Positions 7,211 through 15,625 of a stretch of DNA of 64,000 nucleotides are shown here, piece by piece. Below the pieces are notes generated by a model. The model saw only the letters and a program-made list of their open reading frames with translations. It did not search any database and was not told the DNA's origin. Position 1 is the first letter of the stretch. The number at the start of each line of letters is the position of its first letter. The translations under genes were made by a program, and so were the position numbers. The DNA comes from Danxiaibacter flavus (lineage in GTDB: Bacteria > Bacteroidota > Bacteroidia > Chitinophagales > Chitinophagaceae). The DNA lies in NCBI RefSeq assembly GCF_041060425.1, contig NZ_JAULBC010000008.1, positions 186,001-250,000 on the forward strand, in the 5' to 3' direction.

Positions 7211-7761
7211 ACTTTGCTTGTTCATGAATTGGGAAATTGGAATACAATTTTTTTTATTGTCAATCATTTTCTCACGCCCAACGTCCTGAGAATGTTGCTA
7301 TCGCCCCTTCAGGGCTTGATTGATCATATTTTCTTCCCACGTAGGGCGTTGCCCCACGCTAATGCTGGACGCCCCTTCAGGGCTGGCTAACCGTACCCCG
7401 TTCATCATTCATAGGGCGTTGCCCTATGCTATTGCCGGCCGTCCCTTCAGATAATTTATATGTGCACAACATGCGCCGCTTGCATCTCAGCTTCCGGCAT
7501 CCGAGTTCAAAAAACTCCCTACATCGTAAACCGTACCCCTAACATCAAACATCGCTTCACATCGTACACCGTACATCTAACACCTTACATCCTACTAACT
7601 CCCGGCCTCTGTACCTCGTACCCTCCGAATGCACATTCGGTGCGGGCGGGCTTCGTAATTCGTACTTAAAATGTCGTCATTCCTCACATGGTATACCATA
7701 CATCTCACATCGTACACCGTACATCGTACATTAATATTATTTTAGCATCAAATTACAACCC
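7211..7761. repeat. Repeat-filled intergenic region before the GDSL gene
   Basis: No gene. It contains a tandem 70-bp repeat with units starting at 7291, 7361 and 7431 (GCCCCTTCAGGGCT and GGGCGTTGCCC elements), period-7 ACATCGT/ACACCGT arrays at 7559-7593 and 7686-7734, and a hairpin element near 7618-7652 (CCGAATGCACATTCGG flanked by GCGGGCGGGC). The last array ends 27 bp before the GDSL start codon. Confidence 0.8.
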
Positions 7762-8427
7762 ATGCGATTAAGTAAGCACCTCTTTTTGTTTTTTTGCCTG
7801 ACGCTGTTGTTTTCTGGTTATGTCTTCTCGCAGAGACCTTTCCAGGCGGATATAAATGCCTTTAAAAAGCAGGATAGCATTCAAATGCCGCCTGCGAATT
7901 CAATTTTATTTGTCGGCAGTTCTTCCTTTGCCAAATGGAAAGATGTACAGGATTATTTTCCCGGTTATACAATTATCAATCGCGGTTTTGGTGGTTCTTC
8001 CCTGCCGGATGTATATGGATATGCCAACGATATAATTTTCCCTTACAAAGCAAAGCAGATCGTAATTTATTGCGGGGAGAATGATTTTACAGCTTCCGAT
8101 ACCGTAAGTGTTGCTACCGTGGTGGACAGAACTGTAAAGTTGTTTAATCTTATCCGCGATAAACAACCGAATGTAGCCATCCTTTACGTTTCCATGAAGC
8201 CGAGCCCAAGCCGCAGACTGCTGATGCCGAAATTTGAAAAAGCTAACGAGGTAATTAAAGCTTACCTGAGTACGCAGCCTAATACCGGCTATGCTGACGT
8301 GTATCACCCCATGCTTAACGAAAACAAAGAACCGCGTGAAAGCCTTTTTACTGATGATAACCTGCATATGAATGCTGAAGGATACGGCTTGTGGCAAACA
8401 ATTATTCAGCCGCTGCTGGTAAGGTGA
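7762..8427 (+). CDS. SGNH/GDSL-family hydrolase, exported
   Basis: Secreted esterase/lipase-like hydrolase of 221 aa with a signal peptide (1-23, ending VFSQ). All SGNH blocks are visible: block I ILFVGSSSFAKW with nucleophile Ser54, block II NRGFGGSS, block III YCGENDF (GEND replaces GxND), and block V DDNLHMN with D199 and H202. Substrate is likely an acetyl or acyl ester on a polysaccharide or lipid, by family analogy. Single-gene unit flanked by repeats. Confidence 0.87.
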   Translation: MRLSKHLFLFFCLTLLFSGYVFSQRPFQADINAFKKQDSIQMPPANSILFVGSSSFAKWKDVQDYFPGYTIINRGFGGSSLPDVYGYANDIIFPYKAKQIVIYCGENDFTASDTVSVATVVDRTVKLFNLIRDKQPNVAILYVSMKPSPSRRLLMPKFEKANEVIKAYLSTQPNTGYADVYHPMLNENKEPRESLFTDDNLHMNAEGYGLWQTIIQPLLVR

Positions 8428-8628
8428 TAATGAATAGCGCTTGTAGTGACGACTCAACAATCGTTGCGCTAGCGCTAAATGCAAATAAAATCAGCGTTGT
8501 TTATTGTGGTGTTTATTTCTGTAAAAATCGCAGGCCAATAAGCATAGCTTCCTAAAAAGATCTATTGCCATTGCTGACAATAAAGAAAATGGATTTTAAA
8601 CGAAGACGAAATTGGATCTTTCATCCTT

Positions 8629-10314
8629 CTACTCCTCATATAACACCCGCACCAGATAAACTCCTTGTGCAGGCAACAAAATCTTCATGTTGTATGAACC
8701 ATTGGTGATCTTTTGCTTTTTTACCATCGTCTCGTTGTACAACTGCCCGGCTGCTTCCAGTTGCTTGTATTGAGCATCGTTCACCTGCTGGGGAGAACCC
8801 ATCTTTTTCCATACTTCATAAGCATTGCTGCGAGCACTGTCTATCTTGTATAGCAGGGCCGTTATTTTTTTTGCCGGAAGATGTTGAAAGTTGAGCGTAA
8901 GGCTCTGTGACGGCGCGGGCAAATCATCGTCATGATAATTCCATATCATAACGGATGTGGTTTTGCTGTCACCGGCCGCAAATGCGCCAAGATCCCTTTG
9001 TGTTCCCCGTACGCTGTTGTTTACTATGCTGTCAAAAGGAACTGCCGACGTATTGGCTATGTTCAGGCGATTACCTTTCATCATTGCATACATGCGGAAT
9101 ACGTTAAGAACAGGTTTGTCAACGCCGTTGGTTGCGAGGTCACGGAAGCCATAAAACCAGGGCTGGTTTTCAAATTCAAAGGACCAGCTAACAGCGCCTT
9201 CTATGGTAACGCCTGTCGATTTAGCTATATCATAAATGCGGGAAAAGGAAGCTGCTGTATAACTTGAGTACATAGTTCCATTGCGATATGCATTTTCAGG
9301 ATTGGTTGCCATACCGCAGGCTGCACAACCTTCTGGATCGCACTCGCCAATGATTACAGGTAAGTTTTTGAAGGGTGAATTGCGCACCACATTGCAGCCT
9401 TTTATAATGTCCTTAAGCTGTGTTGCCATGTTCATGCGCACGTGGCCATTTAAAAACTTCGGGCTGCCTTTTGCATGGAAAGAAATATAGTCCAGTGGGG
9501 CGCCTGTTTTGCCGGTTGCAGCATTCGTTTCGCTGGCGCAATGCGTTAAAAAGTTTTGTAAAAAACTTTCTGCCTTATCCCAGCCGGGGCCGGTGCTTGT
9601 TGGTCCGCCAATGCGTGTTCCGGGGCAAGCTCTTTTCACAGCATCAGCGGCATAGTCATACAGCTTGTAATATTCAGTAGGTGTGCCCTTCCAGTAACCA
9701 ATATTCGGTTCGTTCCATACCTCCCAGTACCAGCTGTTTACTTCCGTTTCACCATAACGTTGTACACAGTGCTTTACCCATTCATATACCAGGTTGCCCC
9801 ATTTTGCATAATCTGTTGGCGGGTAAGCCCAGCCCGTGTACACTGAATCGTAAGCCACTCCTGGCTTCCAGTGGTGACGATAGGGATGAGGATGTGTTGA
9901 AAGAGCCTCTGGCATAAAGCCGATCTCTGCAATTGGTTTCATGCCGCGACTGATATATGCATCAAAAATGCTGTCTGCAATATGCCAGTTGTATACAGGT
10001 CTGCCGAGACTATCTTCGGTATAGGCATTGGTAGAGCCCCATTTTAGCGCAGCTTCTCCGTTTCCGCTGGTAAGCAGATTATGTGTCCGCACATATACAG
10101 GTATTTTGCTGAAGGAAGCGATTTCACTCAATAATTTTTTTCCATCCCTCATATACGTATAGTTCGGTTCATCATAGCCAAAAAAGGCCCATACAGGTTT
10201 CATCGGTTCGCCGGTTGCAGCGGCATCGATGGTAATAGAAATTGGTGTGTTGTTTTGTGCAGAGCCGGCTGTGAAAAGGCAAATAAGCAGAACAAGAAAA
10301 CTGTACTGTTTCAT
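8629..10314 (-). CDS. Exported glycoside hydrolase, GH39-like
   Basis: Secreted glycosidase of 561 aa with signal peptide (1-19). The TIM-barrel part (about 25-410) carries the acid/base Glu in WEVWNEPN (E202) and the nucleophile Glu in VIIGECDPEG (E324), spacing typical of clan GH-A family 39 (beta-xylosidases, alpha-L-iduronidases and relatives). A C-terminal beta domain (about 430-561) follows, as in GH39. It is monocistronic, with an 18-bp inverted repeat just upstream. Whether it is a xylosidase or an iduronidase-like enzyme is not decided. Confidence 0.8.
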   Translation of the reverse strand: MKQYSFLVLLICLFTAGSAQNNTPISITIDAAATGEPMKPVWAFFGYDEPNYTYMRDGKKLLSEIASFSKIPVYVRTHNLLTSGNGEAALKWGSTNAYTEDSLGRPVYNWHIADSIFDAYISRGMKPIAEIGFMPEALSTHPHPYRHHWKPGVAYDSVYTGWAYPPTDYAKWGNLVYEWVKHCVQRYGETEVNSWYWEVWNEPNIGYWKGTPTEYYKLYDYAADAVKRACPGTRIGGPTSTGPGWDKAESFLQNFLTHCASETNAATGKTGAPLDYISFHAKGSPKFLNGHVRMNMATQLKDIIKGCNVVRNSPFKNLPVIIGECDPEGCAACGMATNPENAYRNGTMYSSYTAASFSRIYDIAKSTGVTIEGAVSWSFEFENQPWFYGFRDLATNGVDKPVLNVFRMYAMMKGNRLNIANTSAVPFDSIVNNSVRGTQRDLGAFAAGDSKTTSVMIWNYHDDDLPAPSQSLTLNFQHLPAKKITALLYKIDSARSNAYEVWKKMGSPQQVNDAQYKQLEAAGQLYNETMVKKQKITNGSYNMKILLPAQGVYLVRVLYEE

Positions 10315-10757
10315 GGTGCAAGTGGTTGTTACAGGTTTTTACAACTGTAAAAATGACTGGTAATTGGTAAGATAGCATGCAATGACATTTTTACCAAATT
10401 CACTTAAGTAATTCAATATACCTGAGTCAATGCTGTTCCTGTATCAAGTACGATTTACGAAGCCCGCCCGCACCGAATGCGCATTCGGACGGGTACGAAG
10501 TACCTGGTTCGGGCCTGCTTTGCTTTTTGCAACCTCTTAAGGAAACGACGTTCATACCTGAATTACGAAACTGTCACAAGCAGATCGATAAAATGCAGCT
10601 GCCGGCGGTCATCCGATCGCTATGTGCGACTGTCTCTTTAATGCAATTAGTTTTACATGATCAGCCTTTTTCGGTGCGATAAAAACAGAACGGCCGTAAA
10701 TCGTTCACACTGGCAACAAGTATTTACGGGAATAGACAGATCTCTCCGGTGCCTGTG
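10315..10757. other. Intergenic region with inverted repeats
   Basis: No gene. It holds an 18-bp inverted repeat (10336-10353, TTTTTACA/TGTAAAAA) just upstream of the GH39 gene; a hairpin element with the 16-bp perfect palindrome CCGAATGCGCATTCGG (within 10461-10493), an inverted near-copy of the one at 7618; and a stem CCGTAAAT/ATTTACGG (10694-10729) downstream of the AraC gene that may be a transcript end. Confidence 0.65.
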
Positions 10758-10792
10758 GCTAATAGCTAATAGCTGAAAGCTGATAGCTATCG
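10758..10792. repeat. Period-7 array, GCTNATA type
   Basis: Five units GCTAATA, GCTAATA, GCTGAAA, GCTGATA, GCTATCG in register. The last unit overlaps the stop codon of the AraC-family gene. Confidence 0.8.
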
Positions 10793-11710
10793 AATCAGAT
10801 CACAAGGCTTCAATCCCGTGTGTTTCTTAAATGCGGCGCTAAAATGGGAGATGGAAGAATAACCCAGCAATGCGGAAACATCGGTAACGCTCAATCCTTT
10901 TTCATACAAAAGATACTTGGCGTGTTCCATTCTTTGCTGCTGGTAAAAATCAAATATGGTTGTACCGAACACTTCTTTGAATCCTTTCTTAAGATAGCAT
11001 TCATTCATTGCAACCTTACGGCTCAATTCCTTAATGGTGATTGGATCACCAATGTGCTGCAGCAGTATTTCCCTTGCCTGGTAAATACGCTCGCGGCCAG
11101 ATTCATCAGCAAGAAACTTACATACAAATCCTTCTTCTTTTTCGTCAATCAAACATTCAAGGCTGTACAATAAAAGCTCATGAACTTTTGCATTGGTGAA
11201 GATGTTTTCAAGCGAGCCCGTATAGCTATGATTTAACAAGGCGTCAAGCGACATCCGTTTACGGCTGCAAACGGGAAATATTTTTGTAAATGAATTCGGG
11301 TGTTTAAAAGCCAGTACCTCATCCTTACGATTGCTCAGTTTAACATTGTGAACAAACTGATGCAGAAAGGTTGAAGAGAAATGGAAAGAAAAAACATCTA
11401 TTGTTTCATGTTTGCCGCTGCAATTCTGCGTTGGAATTTCAGAACAGTCTGCACAACTCTTTTCAAAACAATATTTGTTTCCGCTAATGCAAAACCGCAG
11501 TTCCAGGAAGTTTTCTTCAGCGCGGGTCGGACTATAATGGTACACAAGCATTCCGGTATCATCGCTGTTCCACTTTTGATCGGGATAATAGCGACGAATA
11601 ACGTACTGAATAGAACCTGGAATGTGCTGCTCCTTTAGGTGGAGAAGATTCATTGAAGGCTCGATGGTGTTCCGGTGGGCAACTTTCAGTATATCTAATA
11701 CCTGTAACAT
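10787..11710 (-). CDS. AraC-family transcriptional regulator
   Basis: DNA-binding regulator of 307 aa. The last 100 residues are the double helix-turn-helix domain, from RIYQAREILLQHIGDPITI through MEHAKYLLYEKGLSVTDVSALLGYSSISHFSAAFKKHTGLKP. The N-terminal 200 residues are unlike the usual cupin but resemble PchR-type regulators. They include a cysteine cluster (CFEKSCADCSEIPTQNC) that could sense a metal or redox state; this is inference. The start codon lies 7 nt from a TAATTTTG box. Target genes are unknown; GH39 downstream on the same strand is a candidate. Confidence 0.85.
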   Translation of the reverse strand: MLQVLDILKVAHRNTIEPSMNLLHLKEQHIPGSIQYVIRRYYPDQKWNSDDTGMLVYHYSPTRAEENFLELRFCISGNKYCFEKSCADCSEIPTQNCSGKHETIDVFSFHFSSTFLHQFVHNVKLSNRKDEVLAFKHPNSFTKIFPVCSRKRMSLDALLNHSYTGSLENIFTNAKVHELLLYSLECLIDEKEEGFVCKFLADESGRERIYQAREILLQHIGDPITIKELSRKVAMNECYLKKGFKEVFGTTIFDFYQQQRMEHAKYLLYEKGLSVTDVSALLGYSSISHFSAAFKKHTGLKPCDLIR

Positions 11711-11717
11711 GTGCGGG

Positions 11718-11725
11718 CAAAATTA
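11718..11725 (-). promoter_or_regulatory. -7 promoter box of the AraC gene
   Basis: Minus-strand TAATTTTG, a perfect TAnnTTTG match, 7 nt before the ATG at 11710, giving a very short or absent leader. Confidence 0.55.
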
Positions 11726-11845
11726 ATGTATCTACATATAAGTGCAAGCAGGCGCTTGTCATTAGAATGTAAAACGATTAGCCAAATGCTGCAATAAGCG
11801 TTCTTATTGTCGGGAAGAAAAGATCATTTGAAAGCTGCTGATCCC

Positions 11846-11853
11846 TATCTTTG
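11846..11853 (+). promoter_or_regulatory. -7 promoter box candidate for the RDD genes
   Basis: TATCTTTG, a perfect match to the Bacteroidota -7 consensus, about 80 nt upstream of the first RDD gene. No clear -33 TTTG at the standard spacing. Confidence 0.45.
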
Positions 11854-11932
11854 GTTTTTACAGATCAGGCTAAACGCTTAAAATGTAATTATTGGAAGTT
11901 ATGCTACCGTTAACCTTTTAAACACTCCCTGC

Positions 11933-12397
11933 ATGTACCCGCCTGAAAATGAATCCTCTCTATTAGAAATAGAGCTCGAATTGGAGCTAAACAAAGAGCC
12001 TGCAACAAAGGGCCAGAGATTGGTCAATTGTATTATTGATACGATAATATACTTGATATCATGGTATGTGCTTATGGCGACAATTGTGACTGCATTGAAT
12101 TTAATGGGAAGCATGACAGATAGCTATACGGACACGATCGCAATTTTATTCAGCCTATCCCCCTGTTTACTTTATGTTCCTTTTTATGCTTTTTCTGAAT
12201 GGATTTCCCGGGGCAGAAGTGTCGGAAAATTTATCACAAAAACAAAAACGATCAGGCTCGACGGCAGCAAGTTTACCTTTAAAGATGCGCTATTGAGAAG
12301 CCTGATCCGCCTCATTCCCATAGAGCCATTTACAGCTTTTTCAAATCGCGGCCCATGGCACGACAGGTGGACCAAAACCCGGGTGGTAAAGAAGTAG
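11933..12397 (+). CDS. RDD-family membrane protein, first of two
   Basis: Membrane protein of 154 aa with an acidic N-terminus (LEIELELELNKEPATKGQR), helices at about 38-60 and 70-90, and the RDD C-terminal signature GRSVGKFITKTKTIRLDGSKFTFKDALLRSLIRLIPIEP. RDD proteins are thought to be small transporters or membrane accessory proteins; function here is unknown. The next gene is a paralogue of identical length 57 bp downstream, so the pair is a local duplication. Confidence 0.82.
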   Translation: MYPPENESSLLEIELELELNKEPATKGQRLVNCIIDTIIYLISWYVLMATIVTALNLMGSMTDSYTDTIAILFSLSPCLLYVPFYAFSEWISRGRSVGKFITKTKTIRLDGSKFTFKDALLRSLIRLIPIEPFTAFSNRGPWHDRWTKTRVVKK

Positions 12398-12454
12398 CCA
12401 ATCATCAACATCTAATAAGAAAATATTTTTCGCCTTAAATTAAACACCAACAAC

Positions 12455-12919
12455 ATGTACCCAACCGAAACAGAACCATCGCTATTGGAGATTGAACTGG
12501 GATTAGACCGGGAACCCGCGTCATTATGGCAGCGTTTCGCGAATTTTTTAATTGATCGCATAGTCTTCTGTGTCTTTCTTTTTTTCCTTGGCTTTATTGC
12601 CGCGCTTGTAGATGCAAGGCAGACAGCAATTTATGTTGAAGAAATAAAGGGTAACTTCTTTTTAAATTACCTTGTGACATGCGTCGTTCTTATGATTTTT
12701 TATACACTTGTAGAAGGCATGTGCGGCGGCCGGACATTGGGTAAATTGATAACGAGGACTCGTGTGGTTAGAGAAGACGGTGCACCATTTGGATGGAAGG
12801 ACGCTTTGCTACGTAGTCTCTGCAGGGTAGTTCCGTTCGAAGAATTAAGCGCTTTTTTCGGAGACGGGTTTTGGCATGACAAATGGACGAAGACAAAAGT
12901 TGTAAAAATCATCAATTAA
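12455..12919 (+). CDS. RDD-family membrane protein, second of two
   Basis: Paralogue of the preceding gene, also 154 aa and starting with the same MYP(P/T)E...SLLEIEL motif. It has two central hydrophobic segments and the RDD block GRTLGKLITRTRVVREDGAPFGWKDALLRSLCRVVPFEE, then WHDKWTKTKVVK matching WHDRWTKTRVVK in its neighbour. The transmembrane parts have diverged more than the ends. Probably co-transcribed with the first copy. Confidence 0.82.
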   Translation: MYPTETEPSLLEIELGLDREPASLWQRFANFLIDRIVFCVFLFFLGFIAALVDARQTAIYVEEIKGNFFLNYLVTCVVLMIFYTLVEGMCGGRTLGKLITRTRVVREDGAPFGWKDALLRSLCRVVPFEELSAFFGDGFWHDKWTKTKVVKIIN

Positions 12920-13196
12920 GTTGCCTCGGAGTTAAATTGATTTAGCCCAAAAAACAAAATTTTTGCGCTTTTTTGCTTATACATGCATTTATTTAAGGTC
13001 AGGTTGCCAAAAACATCTTCAATTAGAACAATATTGTATCTTACTTTGATAGCCACCGGTTAATAATCGCCATTTTGCCTAAAATCCTTCACTTTTTATG
13101 CACATTTCAGTGATAAAATTAAGCTATCCTTACCATGTTTTTGTTTAACTTCGCCCACTTGCAAAATACTAATTAAACAACGTTTGATTCAATAAT

Positions 13197-15176
13197 ATGA
13201 GCGAAGAGTTACAGCAGGAAGTTGCCCCAGCGCAAAATGTTTACGGTGCAGATAGTATACAGGTTTTGGAAGGTCTTGAAGCGGTTAGAAAACGTCCCGC
13301 CATGTATATTGGAGATGTCGGCATCAAAGGTCTTCACCACCTTGTTTACGAGGTAGTTGACAACTCCATCGATGAGGCGCTTGCCGGTTATTGCAAAAAC
13401 ATTACTGTTACCATTCATGAAGATAATTCAATTAAGGTAGTAGACGACGGTCGTGGTATCCCTACAGGTATCAACACCAAAGAAGGTGTGAGCGCCTTGC
13501 AGTTGGTAATGACCGTTCTGCATGCCGGTGGTAAATTTGATAAAAACACCTATAAAGTTTCCGGTGGTTTGCACGGTGTGGGTGTAAGTTGCGTTAACGC
13601 ACTAAGTACAGTGCTGCACGTTACCGTTGAACGTGAAGGAAAGGTTTTTGAACAGGAATACCATACTGGTATTCCGCAATACACTGTTCGTGAGATTGGT
13701 ACTACTGACAGAACAGGTACTACCGTTCACTTCTGGCCGGATCCTTCTATTTTCCCAAACACGGTTTATATTAAGGATATTTTGGAGGGCCGTTTACGTG
13801 AACTGGCTTATCTAAATAAGCGCATCAGCATAACGTTGAATGATCTTCGCGAAAAAGCTGATGATGGCACTACTTATTCCAAAAATTTTTACAGCGAAGG
13901 TGGTATTATTGAGTTTGTTCAGATGCTGGACAAAAATGGTAACCGCAACGCCTTAATAGCCAATCCGTTATATGTTGAAGGGCATGATGAAGCTACCAAT
14001 GTAGCCGTAGAGGTAGCCATGAACTATAACGATGATTTTAAAGAGCACATTTTCTCCTACGTTAATAATATCAATACCATCGAAGGTGGTACCCACGTAA
14101 CCGGTTTCCGCCAGGCACTGACGAGGGTATTTAAAACTTACGGAGACAGGGAAGGGCTTTTCGAAAAAGCGAAAGTAGCCGTTGAAGGGGATGATTTCCG
14201 TGAAGGTTTGAGCGCTATCGTTTCTGTAAAAGTTCCCGAACCGCAATTTGAAGGCCAGACCAAAACCAAGTTGGGTAACAGCGACGTGAGCGGTGTGGTT
14301 CAAACTACAGTTGCCCGCGTGTTGGAAGCTTACCTGGAAGAAAATCCGAAAGAAGCAAAAAATATCATCAGCAAGGTGATTCTTGCAGCCCAGGCGCGTG
14401 TTGCCGCTAAAAAGGCCCGCGAAATGGTTCAGCGTAAAACCGTTCTTAGCGGTGGCGGCTTACCGGGTAAACTGGCTGATTGCTCTGAAAGGGACCCTGA
14501 AAAATGCGAACTGTACCTGGTGGAAGGTGATTCTGCGGGCGGTACCGCAAAACAGGGACGTGAAAGGGCTTACCAGGCCATTCTGCCACTGAGAGGTAAA
14601 ATCCTGAACGTGGAAAAGGCAATGGAGCATAAGATCTATGAAAATGAGGAGATCAGGAACATCTTCACAGCAATGGGCGTTACTATTGGAACTCCGGAAG
14701 ATCCCAAGGCGCTTAACCTCGCCAAGCTCCGCTACCACAAATTGATCATCATGACCGATGCCGACGTGGATGGTTCTCACATTGCAACATTGATCCTTAC
14801 ATTCATTTTCAGATACATGAAAGAGCTGGTTGAGCAAGGCTACGTTTATATTGCACAACCACCATTGTATTTGATCAAGAAAGGGAAGGAAGCAGAATAC
14901 GCATATAATGAGGAGCAACGCAGATCGGTTGTTGACAAACTTTCAGGTGGAAGAGAAGACAGTGTAAGCATACAGCGTTACAAAGGTTTGGGTGAGATGA
15001 ACGCCGACCAGCTTTGGGAGACAACAATGGATCCATCAAGAAGAGCGCTGAAGCAGGTTACCATTGAAAGTGCAGCGGAAGCAGACAGGATTTTCAGCAT
15101 GTTGATGGGTGACGAAGTTGCTCCAAGACGCGAATTCATCGAAACCCACGCAAAATATGCGAAAATTGACGTTTAA
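13197..15176 (+). CDS. gyrB: DNA gyrase subunit B
   Basis: ATP-hydrolysing subunit of DNA gyrase, which introduces negative supercoils together with GyrA. The protein of 659 aa is the normal Bacteroidota length. The GHKL ATPase motifs are present: EVVDNSIDEAL (with catalytic Glu nearby), DDGRGIPTGI and GGLHGVGVSCVNALS. The transducer domain follows, then the TOPRIM domain with EGDSAGGTAKQGR and the metal-binding DADVDGSHI, and the C-terminal block QRYKGLGEMNADQLWETTMDP. It ends with a hairpin terminator. A TAACTTCG box at 13146-13153 is a weak promoter candidate. Confidence 0.97.
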   Translation: MSEELQQEVAPAQNVYGADSIQVLEGLEAVRKRPAMYIGDVGIKGLHHLVYEVVDNSIDEALAGYCKNITVTIHEDNSIKVVDDGRGIPTGINTKEGVSALQLVMTVLHAGGKFDKNTYKVSGGLHGVGVSCVNALSTVLHVTVEREGKVFEQEYHTGIPQYTVREIGTTDRTGTTVHFWPDPSIFPNTVYIKDILEGRLRELAYLNKRISITLNDLREKADDGTTYSKNFYSEGGIIEFVQMLDKNGNRNALIANPLYVEGHDEATNVAVEVAMNYNDDFKEHIFSYVNNINTIEGGTHVTGFRQALTRVFKTYGDREGLFEKAKVAVEGDDFREGLSAIVSVKVPEPQFEGQTKTKLGNSDVSGVVQTTVARVLEAYLEENPKEAKNIISKVILAAQARVAAKKAREMVQRKTVLSGGGLPGKLADCSERDPEKCELYLVEGDSAGGTAKQGRERAYQAILPLRGKILNVEKAMEHKIYENEEIRNIFTAMGVTIGTPEDPKALNLAKLRYHKLIIMTDADVDGSHIATLILTFIFRYMKELVEQGYVYIAQPPLYLIKKGKEAEYAYNEEQRRSVVDKLSGGREDSVSIQRYKGLGEMNADQLWETTMDPSRRALKQVTIESAAEADRIFSMLMGDEVAPRREFIETHAKYAKIDV

Positions 15177-15207
15177 CATTTGATTAATTTTTGATAAATG
15201 CTCAAAA

Positions 15208-15239
15208 ACGGAACTGAATTTGCAACAGTTCCGTCTTTG
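15208..15239 (+). terminator. Terminator after gyrB
   Basis: 9-bp stem ACGGAACTG/CAGTTCCGT with a 9-nt loop, then CTTTG. It lies 32 bp after the gyrB stop. Confidence 0.65.
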
Positions 15240-15328
15240 TTTAAAGAATTGTTGAAACGCTGTTTGCGTTTGCTGAAAACAAAAAAAATTGTAGTTTGTG
15301 CTATTAATCATTCCAAAAAAATATAAAT

Positions 15329-15535
15329 ATGGATACTTCAAAAATGATCAAAGCGTATTGCCTTAAGACCAAAGAAAAAGACGTGCCCATGCATAATGCC
15401 GTAATTTCGAAAACAGCCAGGGGTGGTTATATTGCAAAAGGTGACGACGGAAAAGGTAATAAGATGAGCGCTATTTTGGGTGAAGAGAAAGCCTTACAGG
15501 CTATTAAAGACGGTGTGGCCAAGCAAGAGTTTTAA
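15329..15535 (+). CDS. Small hypothetical protein, DUF5679-like layout
   Basis: Protein of 68 aa, basic, with no membrane segment. It reads AYCLKTKEKDVPMHNAVISK then GGYIAKGDDGKGNKMSAIL. The order of motifs recalls DUF5679 zinc-ribbon-like proteins, but only one cysteine remains, so metal binding is unlikely. The gene has its own spacer after the gyrB terminator and its own strong terminator, arguing for an independently expressed small protein. Function unknown. Confidence 0.7.
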   Translation: MDTSKMIKAYCLKTKEKDVPMHNAVISKTARGGYIAKGDDGKGNKMSAILGEEKALQAIKDGVAKQEF

Positions 15536-15562
15536 TTTACCGCAACTGATATACTACGATAC

Positions 15563-15595
15563 AAAAAAGCCGGAGAGTGATTTCCCGGCTTTTTT
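15563..15595. terminator. Bidirectional terminator between convergent genes
   Basis: GCCGG/CCGGC stem extended by six A:T pairs (A-run 15563-15568, T-run 15590-15595). It serves the small gene on the plus strand and the kinase on the minus strand. Confidence 0.85.
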
Positions 15596-15625
15596 ATTTG
15601 TTTTGGTTGATTTTGCGTTGCGTAA

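Noticed and set aside
13173..13184. CAACGTTTGATT upstream of gyrB as a third LacI operator
   Set aside because: It lacks one A of the palindrome, is not symmetric beyond 3 bp, and gyrB has no link to sugar regulation.
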